From Vitreoscilla sp. (GTDB lineage Bacteria; Pseudomonadota; Gammaproteobacteria; Burkholderiales; Burkholderiaceae): a stretch of DNA of 6,128 bases. A program made the translations under genes and the position numbers. The DNA lies in the NCBI GenBank assembly GCA_014378125.1, contig JACMOG010000654.1, forward strand, positions 1 through 6,128. Reading direction: 5' to 3'. The notes beneath the pieces are model-generated. The model was not told the DNA's origin. It saw only the letters and a program-made list of their open reading frames with translations, and searched no databases. Below, one piece after another: positions 1-5,801 of this stretch (positions within the stretch are counted from its first letter, which is position 1; the number at the start of each line of letters is the position of its first letter).

Positions 1-264
1 AGCCTGTACAGCCTGATGCAGGGCAAGACCGTGATCGCCATCGCGCACCGGCTGTCCACCATCGCCGCCATGGACCGGCTGGTGGTGCTGGACAAGGGCC
101 GCATCGTGGAGGAGGGCGACCATCGCTCGCTGCTGGCCAAGGGCGGGCTCTATGCGCGCCTGTGGGCGCACCAGAGCGGCGGCTTCCTGGGCGAAGAGAC
201 CGACCCCGAGGCGCCGCCGCAGCGCGCCGATGCGCTGGTCACCGAGGACGACGAGGCGGAGTAG
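1..264 (+). CDS. ABC exporter, C-terminal end of the ATP-binding domain (5' partial)
   Basis: The frame is open from the first base and ends at TAG 262-264, giving 87 residues. What remains is the tail of the nucleotide-binding domain. The switch (H-loop) histidine lies in IAHRLSTI (residues 14-21). It is followed by the [15 protein letters not shown] strand pair and the [15 protein letters not shown] end typical of exporters with fused membrane and ATPase domains (MsbA, multidrug and lipid exporters). The Walker A, Walker B and signature motifs and the membrane domain would lie upstream, outside the window, so the substrate cannot be told. The last 35 or so residues are an acidic, probably disordered tail (E-E-T-D-P-E-A, E-D-D-E-A-E). 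The 3' end overlaps the convergent MFS gene by 26 bp, so no terminator fits between them. The family is clear; the subfamily is not. Confidence 0.93.
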   Translation, partial: SLYSLMQGKTVIAIAHRLSTIAAMDRLVVLDKGRIVEEGDHRSLLAKGGLYARLWAHQSGGFLGEETDPEAPPQRADALVTEDDEAE

Positions 265-1657
265 CACCCGCGGTCGCGGGTTCCTGCGCGTGCGGTGGTA
301 CGCCTTTCAGCCGGGCGGCCGCAAGCGCCGCGCAGGCCAGCGCGCCCATAGACACCAGGCAGGTGATGCGCAGCCCCGCGCCGATGTGGTCGGCGTCGCC
401 ATGCGCCAACGCGCCGAACACCGCCACGCCGATGGCGCCGGCCGACTGGCGCGCCGTGTTGAGGATGGCCGCGGCCAGCGACGATCGGCTCTTGTCGACG
501 GCCGACAGCACCGTGGTGGTCATCGCCGGCACCGCCAGGCCCATGCCGGTGGGGATCAGCAGGAACCCCAGCAGCATCAGCCCGAGGCTGGCCGACGTGG
601 AGGCCCATGCCAGCACGCCGAAGCCGGCGAGGTCGATGAGCGCGCCCACGATCATCGGCTTGCGCGTGCCGAAGCGCCCGATGGCGCGGCCGCTGAGCAC
701 GTTGGACAGGAAGAAGCCGGCCGTCAGCGGCAGGAAGGCGAGGCCGGCCTGCATCGGCGTGAAGTGGCGAGCGCCCTGCAGGAACAGCGCGATGACGAAG
801 ATCGCGCCGTAGTAGGTGCCGTTGACCACGGTGCCGAAGAAGACGGCGCCGCGGAAGTCGCGTCCGCGGAACAGGTCGGTGGCGATGACCGGCGCCGCAG
901 CGCGACGTTCGACGAGCGCCAGCGCGACGGCCAGCACGATCGTCGCCGCCACGCCGCAGAGGATGAGCGCATCACCAAGGCCGCGCGTGCGCGATTGGAT
1001 CAAAGTGCCGATCAGCGTCGCCAGCAGCAGCGTGGCCAGCAGTTGACCCGCCACGTCCAGCGGCGGCCGAGCCTGGCCGGTCGGTGTTTCCTGCAGGTGC
1101 CGCGCCAACCAGAAGCCCGCGGCGCACAGCGGCACGTTCACCCAGAAGATGGCCGGCCATCCCACGCTGCCCACGAGCAGTCCGCCCAACACCGGCCCCA
1201 GCGCGATGGCGATCGACCCGGCCGCCGTCCAATAGCCGATCCCGCGTGCGCGGGCACGTGCATCGTGCGCGAGGGCGTGGTTCAGCAGCGCCAGCGAGTT
1301 GGGCAGCATCACCGCGGCCCCGAAGCCCTGCACTGCGCGCGCCATGTTCAGCGCCAACGCGGTGGGCGACAGCGCGCAACCGATGGAGGCCAGCGCGAAG
1401 ATCGCCATGCCCCACTGGAACGCGCGCCGCGCCCCGAAGCGATCGCCCAGCGCGCCTGCCGACAGCATGAAGGCCGCGAAGGCCACGGCATAGGCATCGA
1501 CGACCCATTGCAGCCCGCCGACGTCGGCATGAAGCCCGCTGGCCATGGCGGGCAGGGCCACGTTGACGATGGTGACGTCGAGCTGGCCCACGACGAAGGC
1601 CATGGAGGTGGCCAGGACGACCAGGGCGAAGGAGGGTGGCGGGGTGTCTCTGCTCAT
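239..1657 (-). CDS. DHA2-family MFS drug:proton antiporter (EmrB/QacA type, 14 TM)
   Basis: This is an inner-membrane secondary transporter of 472 residues, the usual length for the 14-helix DHA2 drug:H+ antiporters. Visible MFS motifs are: motif D1 in TM1, [11 protein letters not shown] (residues 26-36); W-V-V-D-A-Y (51-56) entering TM2; motif [12 protein letters not shown] (68-78), in loop 2-3; motif [15 protein letters not shown] (107-120), in TM4; and the antiporter motif C, GPVLGG (154-159), in TM5. Hydrophobic helices continue to about residue 448, followed by a Pro/Arg-rich cytoplasmic tail. ATG at 1657-1655 is chosen because it places TM1 directly after ten hydrophilic residues; the stop is TGA at 241-239. 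The gene is divergent from a TetR gene across 91 bp containing a strong palindrome, the usual arrangement for a ligand-inducible pump. The family implies export of amphipathic drugs, dyes or toxic metabolites; the substrate cannot be named. No EmrA-like membrane fusion partner is present here. Confidence 0.95.
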   Translation of the reverse strand: MSRDTPPPSFALVVLATSMAFVVGQLDVTIVNVALPAMASGLHADVGGLQWVVDAYAVAFAAFMLSAGALGDRFGARRAFQWGMAIFALASIGCALSPTALALNMARAVQGFGAAVMLPNSLALLNHALAHDARARARGIGYWTAAGSIAIALGPVLGGLLVGSVGWPAIFWVNVPLCAAGFWLARHLQETPTGQARPPLDVAGQLLATLLLATLIGTLIQSRTRGLGDALILCGVAATIVLAVALALVERRAAAPVIATDLFRGRDFRGAVFFGTVVNGTYYGAIFVIALFLQGARHFTPMQAGLAFLPLTAGFFLSNVLSGRAIGRFGTRKPMIVGALIDLAGFGVLAWASTSASLGLMLLGFLLIPTGMGLAVPAMTTTVLSAVDKSRSSLAAAILNTARQSAGAIGVAVFGALAHGDADHIGAGLRITCLVSMGALACAALAAARLKGVPPHAQEPATAGATPPRRPR

Positions 1658-1686
1658 GCGGACATGCTAGTGGCGCGCGCGGCGCC

Positions 1687-1710
1687 ATGTTTCGTCCGGG
1701 GACGAAGCAT
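1687..1710. promoter_or_regulatory. Probable TetR operator: 24-bp inverted repeat between the divergent MFS and TetR genes
   Basis: The arms ATGTTTCGTCC (1687-1697) and GGACGAAGCAT (1700-1710) pair at 10 of 11 positions around a 2-bp centre. It is the only palindrome of this quality seen in the 91-bp spacer. Its centre is 41 bp upstream of the MFS start and about 50 bp upstream of the first possible TetR start. TetR dimers typically bind such sites and block the divergent promoters. On the minus strand, a weak -10-like TAGCAT (1669-1664) lies beside it, with a very weak -35-like GAAACA (1693-1688) inside the left arm; if real, the site would cover the MFS promoter. The palindrome is seen directly; binding by the neighbouring regulator is inferred from layout. 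Confidence 0.7.
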
Positions 1711-1729
1711 GGCTTGCTGGCCGGTGCGC

Positions 1730-1758
1730 TTGTGGATGTCACCATGCGATGACAAAAT
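1730..1758 (+). promoter_or_regulatory. Possible sigma-70 promoter for the TetR gene
   Basis: TTGTGG (1730-1735) and CAAAAT (1753-1758) are separated by 17 bp, matching the consensus boxes at 3 of 6 and 4 of 6 positions. Transcription would start near 1765, downstream of ATG 1749 but 20 bases upstream of the in-frame ATG 1785. If this promoter is used, the regulator must start at 1785. The boxes are weak, so this is only a candidate. Confidence 0.3.
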
Positions 1759-2393
1759 CGCCCGTCACCCACCGAGCCGCGCCGATGCCCTCACGCCTGA
1801 AGACAGAACCCGCCGCGCCGATCGCCGTCGCCAAGCCCGCGCGCAACGCCGGCGACACCCGCGCCCGCATCCTGGCCGCCGCCCGCGTGCGCTTCTCGCT
1901 CGACGCCTACGAGAACGTCGGCACCCGCGACATCGCCGCCGACGCGGGCGTGGACGCCGCGCTGGTCAACCGCTACTTCGGGGGCAAGGAAAAGCTGTTC
2001 GACGAGGCCATCCACGACGCCTTCGCCATCAAGGACCACTTCGACGGCCTCGACATGGCGCAGTTCGGCCAGGTGATCACCACGCTGGTGATGGACGGCA
2101 GCGAGGAGCGCCGCGAAGCGAAGTTCGACGCGCTGGGCATCCTGCTGCGCGCCTCGGGCAGCCCCGCCACGCAGGAGCGCGTGTCGGCCCGCTTCCACGC
2201 CGAGTTCGTGTTGCCGTTGTCGCGCCTGCTGCGCGGCCGCGACGCCGAACTGCCCGCGGCCCTCATCGCGTCCTACCTGATCGGGCTGGCCACCATGAAG
2301 CACGCGCTGGGGTCGCCGTTGCTGGGGGCGCAGACGCAGCGCAAGGCGGTCGCCACGGTGAGCGCGGCGATCCAGGTTTGCGTGGAGGGGTGA
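1749..2393 (+). CDS. TetR/AcrR-family transcriptional regulator, likely repressor of the divergent MFS pump
   Basis: The protein has 214 residues from ATG 1749. Residues 1-36 are Pro/Ala-rich and probably disordered. The TetR DNA-binding domain spans about 37-90: helix 1 is T-R-A-R-I-L-A-A-A-R-V-R-F, and the helix-turn-helix is T-R-D-I-A-A-D-A-G-V-D-A-A-L-V-N-R-Y-F (59-77). The family hallmark follows, G-G-K-E-K-L-F-D-E-A-I (78-88). The rest is the helical ligand-binding and dimer domain; its end (L-I-A-S-Y-L-I-G-L-A-T-M-K-H-A-L, then a terminal helix) resembles the TetR C-terminal domains found in many high-GC bacteria. An in-frame ATG at 1785 (202 residues) is an alternative start. Neither ATG has a good Shine-Dalgarno, and a possible promoter overlaps 1749, so the shorter form is quite possible. 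The position divergent from an MFS gene across a palindrome predicts control of the pump and of itself. The inducing ligand is unknown. Confidence 0.93.
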   Translation: MTKSPVTHRAAPMPSRLKTEPAAPIAVAKPARNAGDTRARILAAARVRFSLDAYENVGTRDIAADAGVDAALVNRYFGGKEKLFDEAIHDAFAIKDHFDGLDMAQFGQVITTLVMDGSEERREAKFDALGILLRASGSPATQERVSARFHAEFVLPLSRLLRGRDAELPAALIASYLIGLATMKHALGSPLLGAQTQRKAVATVSAAIQVCVEG

Positions 2394-2415
2394 CGGGACG
2401 CCCTTGCACCTCAGG

Positions 2416-2444
2416 TTGAACGAGGGGGGAGGCCTTCTTCTAGG
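2416..2444 (+). promoter_or_regulatory. Weak candidate promoter for the papain-like gene
   Basis: TTGAAC (2416-2421) and TCTAGG (2439-2444) are 17 bp apart. The -35 is fair (4 of 6) and the -10 poor (3 of 6). The pair lies in the 121-bp gap between the TetR stop and the papain-like start, where a separate promoter is expected given the low G+C and own leader of the next gene. It is flanked by two copies of CTTGCACC (2403-2410 and 2457-2464), which may be chance. No clear terminator for the TetR gene is visible in this gap. Confidence 0.22.
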
Positions 2445-2503
2445 GATGATCGTGCGCTTGCACCAGCGGGACTGCCGGGCCAAGATCTGGAAGACCCAAC
2501 AGC

Positions 2504-2508
2504 AGGAG
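2504..2508 (+). promoter_or_regulatory. Shine-Dalgarno that sets the start of the papain-like gene
   Basis: AGGAG at 2504-2508 sits six bases before ATG 2515. The frame is open further upstream to an ATG at 2404 (37 more residues), but that start has no ribosome binding site. The extra residues also look like non-coding leader, so 2515 is preferred. Confidence 0.75.
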
Positions 2509-2514
2509 TGCGCT

Positions 2515-2982
2515 ATGACGCCGATTCGCTTGGATGTTCCTACGGCCGCCCAGGAGAAAGACTACTGCTGCTGGCACACCGGCGCATACATGATCTGGCT
2601 GTATTGGCAGGGTCAAAGCGGCAGGCAGGGGCCCATGAATACAGTGGCCAGTTCGTACGAAGCGGCCGATACGTCGGGGCTCGACTATGGCCAATTCATC
2701 ACGTTGGCGCAGAAGGTGGGACTCAACTACATCAAGGTCAAGAACCAGCACAGCGAGGACGATCTCGCGCGCTATCTGGAGAACTACGGCCCGGTATGGA
2801 GCTGCGGCACCTGGTTCGGGCCTGACCATGTGATCGTGCTGACCGGCGTTGCGCCCGGCAAGGTCTACTTCAACGATCCCGACGGTGGTGTGAAGAGGGA
2901 GGGCACCGTGAAATGGTTCAACGAAAAGCTGTATACGCAATGCAGGGGTTGCCTGATGGTCAAGGACAAGGACGCCTACTGA
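2515..2982 (+). CDS. Small papain-like cysteine protease-fold protein (AvrRpt2/C70-like)
   Basis: This 155-residue protein matches the papain-like pattern of bacterial C39/C70-type peptidases. Q13 precedes C19-W20 by the same six positions as the oxyanion glutamine and Cys-Trp of papain (Q19, C25-W26), making C19 the expected nucleophile. The histidine is H105 in G-P-D-H-V-I-V-L-T-G, a typical His strand, and the acid is D121 or D123 in Y-F-N-D-P-D-G-G. Taking C19/H105/D123, the spacings (86 and 18) equal those I recall for the AvrRpt2 triad (C122/H208/D226). This supports the AvrRpt2-like (PF12385) assignment but does not prove it. The protein is a single domain of minimal length, with no signal peptide or membrane segment. 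Extra cysteines (18, 97, 143, 146) are present. G+C of the first 120 bases is about 59%, well below the neighbours, suggesting acquisition. No immunity, secretion or maturation gene adjoins. Substrate and role are unknown; an effector, toxin or intracellular peptidase are all possible. Confidence 0.75.
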   Translation: MTPIRLDVPTAAQEKDYCCWHTGAYMIWLYWQGQSGRQGPMNTVASSYEAADTSGLDYGQFITLAQKVGLNYIKVKNQHSEDDLARYLENYGPVWSCGTWFGPDHVIVLTGVAPGKVYFNDPDGGVKREGTVKWFNEKLYTQCRGCLMVKDKDAY

Positions 2983-3017
2983 CCTTGCAGATCAGGTCGA
3001 GTTACATGCGCATGCGG

Positions 3018-3098
3018 GGTCAGTCTTGCTCGGTAGTAAAAATACCTTCGCCGCAGGAACTGCATTGAAAAGCCGAGCACGGCTTGGCAAGACTGCCC
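3018..3098. repeat. Imperfect inverted repeat spanning 81 bp in an AT-richer spacer (possible small mobile-element remnant)
   Basis: GGTCAGTCTTGC (3018-3029) and GCAAGACTGCCC (3087-3098) are reverse complements at 11 of 12 positions, nine of them contiguous. The enclosed 57 bases include an A-rich stretch (3038-3042) and a small hairpin (3070-3085). The left edge reads GGGGTCAG, which recalls ends of REP-type repeats seen in betaproteobacterial spacers. No target-site duplication is evident at the borders and there is no coding capacity. It may be a MITE-like remnant or simply RNA structure between convergent genes. Confidence 0.4.
3066..3085 (-). terminator. Probable Rho-independent terminator of the PNGase A-like gene
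   Basis: Read on the minus strand, AAGCCG-TGCT-CGGCTT (3085-3070) forms a 6-bp stem with a 4-base loop, running into TTTTC. It lies 44 bases after the TGA of the lipoprotein gene. The stem is short and the T tract is only four bases, so termination may be modest. Confidence 0.45.
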
Positions 3099-3128
3099 GG
3101 AATGTCGATCAGGCGTCCGTGCGCACGC

Positions 3129-4955
3129 TCACTTCGGAGTCAGCTGCGCCAGCACGCCCTGCACCGGCGCGCCATCCGGCTGCGCCAGCCAGTTGAGCAC
3201 GTTGCCGTTGGGGCACCCGGTGCCGTCGACCGACGACACCAGCGCGTTGAGCGCGGTCGTGACGCTTCGCATGTAGCAGCTGCCGATGCTGTCGCCGTAG
3301 GTGACCGATTGCGTGCCGGCCTCGCCGACGCGGGTGGCCGCGCCGTTGCTGTCGAACACGAGTCCGGACTTCACGTTGATCGCGTTCTCGAACGAGCTGT
3401 CGAACACGTTGCGACCGTCGACCGTGCGCGACGCCACGTTGGTGAAGTCCTGCGACGTCGCCGTGTCCTGCGTGTTGGCGTTGTTGTCGAAGACGTAGGT
3501 CAGGTTGAGCGGGTAGCTCAGCGAGAACCGGTCGATCGTCGTCGACCCGCCCTGGCTGGTGGTGACGACCGTCGCCACAGTGGAGGTCTGCGCGATCACC
3601 TGCGAGTACAGGGCACCGTTGATCTGGAACGTCTGCTCGTTGTCGAATGCCAGGGCCTGATCCACCATCGTGGTGACGCGGCCCTTGGACGTGTTCACGT
3701 AGCCCGTGACCGCGTAGTGGCGCGTCGCCGTCGTGCCGAGCACGCCGCTGATGCTGCCGTCCGACGCCACCACGGTGCCGTCGGTGACGACCGGCGCCGT
3801 GAGCGTGGCGGTCGTCAGGGAGTTGCTGAAGATGGCCCCGCCGGTGCTGGTGGAGCCCGCGTCGCGGTAGACCAGCAGGTTGCCGACCACGGCGTAGTGA
3901 TCCTGTGCGCCCTCCACCGAGATGGCCACGGTGTGCGATGCGCCATCGCTCAGCGCGCCGGCGAACGGCGTGAGGTCGATGCGCGACGGCACGAAGGCGA
4001 GCGTCTCGGCGCCGGGCGTGGGACGCCAGAGCCCGGGGTCGATGCCCCCGGTGTAGACGCGCGGCACCACGGGCGCGAGCCCGGCCGGCTGGCCGTCGAT
4101 GGAGACCAGCACCTCGCGGAAGCTGCCGCCGCCGCAGTTCTGGAGCGCGTTGGCCTGGTTGTCGGGCACGCAGGTGTACCAGAACTCGTCGCCGCCCTGG
4201 CTCTCGGCCAGGACGTCCAGGTACAGGTGCACCATGTTCGTGGGCAGCGACAGCGTGCGCGTGAGCGCATCGGTGGCCGTCGAGAGGTTGGCCGGGTCGC
4301 CCTTGATCGGGTCGCCGACGAAAGGAATCACCACGTCCGCGACGCGCGGCGAGGCGGCGTCGACCGCACGGGCCGCGGGATAGAACACCAGCCTGGCGGA
4401 GCCCTGGATCAGTCCGGTATAGGTGCTGTCGACGATATTGTCGAGTCGGACGTAGCCGGTGGCGGTGGTTGCCAGAGCCGTCGCGACCTCCGTCAGGTCA
4501 CGTTCGACGTGCCAACTCGGTGCCACCGCGGCGGAAGGCTCCTGCGTGGTGCCGAAATAGAGGTTCACGCCCCCGATCGAGATCAACGCGGTGCGGTCGA
4601 ACTGCCGCCCGGCGTTGACCGAGAAGTCCGCCTCGAGCACGACCTTGGCGTACGGGCCGGTGCAGGTGCCCGCGCCGGGGTAGCTGAACGGATGGGCGTC
4701 GAACCCGCTGTAGGTCATGCCCGTGTACAGCGTCACGCTGCACGGCGCGGTCGTCGGGCGGGGTAGCAGGGCGTCCGCCACCACGACGCCCGTCGCGCCC
4801 GGGGACGCCGCGAGAGCGGCCACCGGCACCACGCCGCCGGCGACGGTCAGCTTGTCATAGTCGCCGCCGCACCCGCCGAGCAGGACCACGGAGGCACAGA
4901 TCGCGAGCGCCGTGCGAAGGCGTGCGTGCGAAGCGGAAGTCGGGAGAGTGGGCAT
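3129..4955 (-). CDS. PNGase A-like lipoprotein (peptide-N4-(N-acetyl-beta-glucosaminyl)asparagine amidase A family)
   Basis: The 608-residue product carries a lipoprotein signal: basic R12/R14, a hydrophobic stretch (15-26), and lipobox L26-G27-G28-C29. There is no Asp at +2, so the outer membrane is the likely site. From about residue 72 to the end it follows the PNGase A family (PF12222): S-G-F-D-A-H-P-F, then G-T-T-Q-E-P (135-140) and W-H-V-E-R-D-L-T (148-155). Next come G-G-D-E-F-W-Y (254-260), F-R-E-V-L-V-S-I-D-G-Q (279-289), the hallmark Y-T-G-G-I-D-P-G-L-W-R-P (301-312) and I-D-L-T-P-F (326-331). The C-terminal beta part has T-G-Y-V-N-T-S-K-G-R-V-T-T (417-429), as in plant PNGase A. 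These enzymes hydrolyse the glycan-asparagine bond of N-glycoproteins, many at acid pH. Six cysteines remain after the lipobox (72, 98, 262, 274, 560, 581), suggesting three disulfides. ATG 4955-4953 is chosen because it gives a normal signal peptide; the frame also opens at 5075, adding 40 unlikely residues. The activity is inferred, not shown. Confidence 0.88.
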   Translation of the reverse strand: MPTLPTSASHARLRTALAICASVVLLGGCGGDYDKLTVAGGVVPVAALAASPGATGVVVADALLPRPTTAPCSVTLYTGMTYSGFDAHPFSYPGAGTCTGPYAKVVLEADFSVNAGRQFDRTALISIGGVNLYFGTTQEPSAAVAPSWHVERDLTEVATALATTATGYVRLDNIVDSTYTGLIQGSARLVFYPAARAVDAASPRVADVVIPFVGDPIKGDPANLSTATDALTRTLSLPTNMVHLYLDVLAESQGGDEFWYTCVPDNQANALQNCGGGSFREVLVSIDGQPAGLAPVVPRVYTGGIDPGLWRPTPGAETLAFVPSRIDLTPFAGALSDGASHTVAISVEGAQDHYAVVGNLLVYRDAGSTSTGGAIFSNSLTTATLTAPVVTDGTVVASDGSISGVLGTTATRHYAVTGYVNTSKGRVTTMVDQALAFDNEQTFQINGALYSQVIAQTSTVATVVTTSQGGSTTIDRFSLSYPLNLTYVFDNNANTQDTATSQDFTNVASRTVDGRNVFDSSFENAINVKSGLVFDSNGAATRVGEAGTQSVTYGDSIGSCYMRSVTTALNALVSSVDGTGCPNGNVLNWLAQPDGAPVQGVLAQLTPK

Positions 4956-5150
4956 CGACGCTTTCAGTGGGATGGAATGTTGCGGGCGTGTACGCAATCT
5001 GTATGCCATTCCGTCGCGGTGTATGTCGACTGTCAGCGGGGCGGGCTCGTCGGCTCCTGTCGAGCTGGGATGCATCAGGCCTGCACGGCGAGGAACGGCA
5101 GGTCTGGCGTATCGTCAGGAATCCTCCCCTATCCAACCGCACACTCCGCC
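4956..5150. promoter_or_regulatory. Divergent spacer between the PNGase A-like and GST genes
   Basis: These 195 bases separate two divergent starts and should hold both promoters, but no convincing -35/-10 pair stands out. Near the lipoprotein start, GGAATG/CATTCC (4974-4979 with 5007-5012) encloses TTGCG/CGCAA (4980-4984 with 4993-4997), a possible bulged hairpin in its leader. A purine run (GAAAG, minus strand, five bases before the ATG) may serve as a weak ribosome binding site for the lipoprotein. No small gene was recognised. Confidence 0.4.
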
Positions 5151-5792
5151 ATGTTGAAGATCCATCACCTCGGCCACTCCCAATCCGAGCGCATCGTCTG
5201 GCTCTGCGAGGAGCTCGGCCTGCCCTATGACCTCGTGCATTACACGCGCGACGCCGTCACCCGGCTCTCGCCGCCGGTGTTGCGCGCGCTGCACCCGCTG
5301 GGCGCGGCCCCCGTGCTCGAGGCCGATGGGCTGCAACTGGCCGAGTCGGCGGCGATCGTCGAATACATCATCGTGGTGCACGGTGGGGGCCGCCTGAAGC
5401 TGGAGCCGCCGCATCCGGACTACGCCGCGTACCTGTACTGGTTCCACTTCGCGAACGGCAACCTGCAGCCCGTGATCGGACGCCTGATGTCGGTGAGCCG
5501 CGCGAAGCTGGGCGCTGACCACCCGCTGCAGAAGGCGACGCAGGAACGCTTCGATCGCGTCCTGGCGCTCGTGGAGGCACGACTGGGTGACGTCCCGTTC
5601 CTGGCCGGCGAGGAACTCACGGCCGCGGACATCATGACGGTGTTCTCGCTGACGACGATGCGGCTTTTCCAGCCGTTCGACCTCGCGGCGCACCCCAACA
5701 TCCGCGCCTACCTGCAGCGCATCGGCAGCCCCGCGGCGTTTTGGCGCGCGGTGGGAAAGGGGGGCCCGGGTCTGGTGCCCATGGTGGGATGG
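5151..5792 (+). CDS. Glutathione S-transferase family protein (no in-frame stop found)
   Basis: This is a cytosolic glutathione-conjugating enzyme with an N-terminal thioredoxin-fold domain and a C-terminal helical domain. Residues 5-24 (H-H-L-G-H-S-Q-S-E-R-I-V-W-L-C-E-E-L-G-L) form the first strand and helix, with S10/S12 as candidate catalytic residues. The cis-proline is P54 in G-A-A-P-V-L, and the glutathione gamma-glutamyl site is E65-S66 in L-A-E-S-A-A-I-V-E-Y. The C-terminal domain has F-H-F-A-N-G-N-L-Q-P and the N-capping L-T-A-A-D-I-M helix. Family similarity ends near H-P-N-I-R-A-Y-L-Q-R-I-G and G-P-G-L-V-P-M-V-G. A stop is expected there, giving about 213 residues, but 5790-5792 reads TGG. 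The frame then stays open to the window edge through the antisense of the cytochrome gene. The end given is therefore an inferred family boundary. ATG 5151 lacks a Shine-Dalgarno; it starts the fold correctly. The substrate is unknown. Confidence 0.85.
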
Positions 5793-5801
5793 CCGGGCGG
5801 C

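Noticed and set aside
152..2419. Very long plus-strand open frame (755 codons) across the MFS and TetR genes
   Set aside because: Its translation is Arg/Gln/His/Ala-rich low-complexity sequence with no family motif. It is the antisense or off-frame shadow of two clear genes, common at this G+C.
2403..2464. Two direct copies of CTTGCACC
   Set aside because: Only eight bases, two copies, 54 bp apart start to start. Not enough to call a regulatory repeat or attachment site.
2404..2514. Longer start for the papain-like gene at 2404
   Set aside because: It has no ribosome binding site. The AGGAG at 2504-2508 points to 2515, and the papain-like pattern begins only after it.
3005..3014. Perfect 10-bp palindrome CATGCGCATG
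   Set aside because: It is short, isolated downstream of a gene and far from any promoter, so chance is sufficient.
3084..4766. 560-codon plus-strand frame opposite the PNGase A-like gene
   Set aside because: The product is Arg/Val/His-rich without recognisable motifs, while the opposite strand carries a coherent lipoprotein family match. It is an antisense shadow.
4956..5075. 40-residue N-terminal extension of the PNGase A-like protein
   Set aside because: It would bury the lipoprotein signal peptide behind a hydrophilic, His/Arg-rich stretch. The ATG at 4955 gives a standard signal.
5115..5801. Minus-strand continuation of the cytochrome c frame as a fused C-terminal domain
   Set aside because: The translation after the G-G-K segment is the antisense of the GST gene and shows no domain features. 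More likely a missed stop than a fusion.
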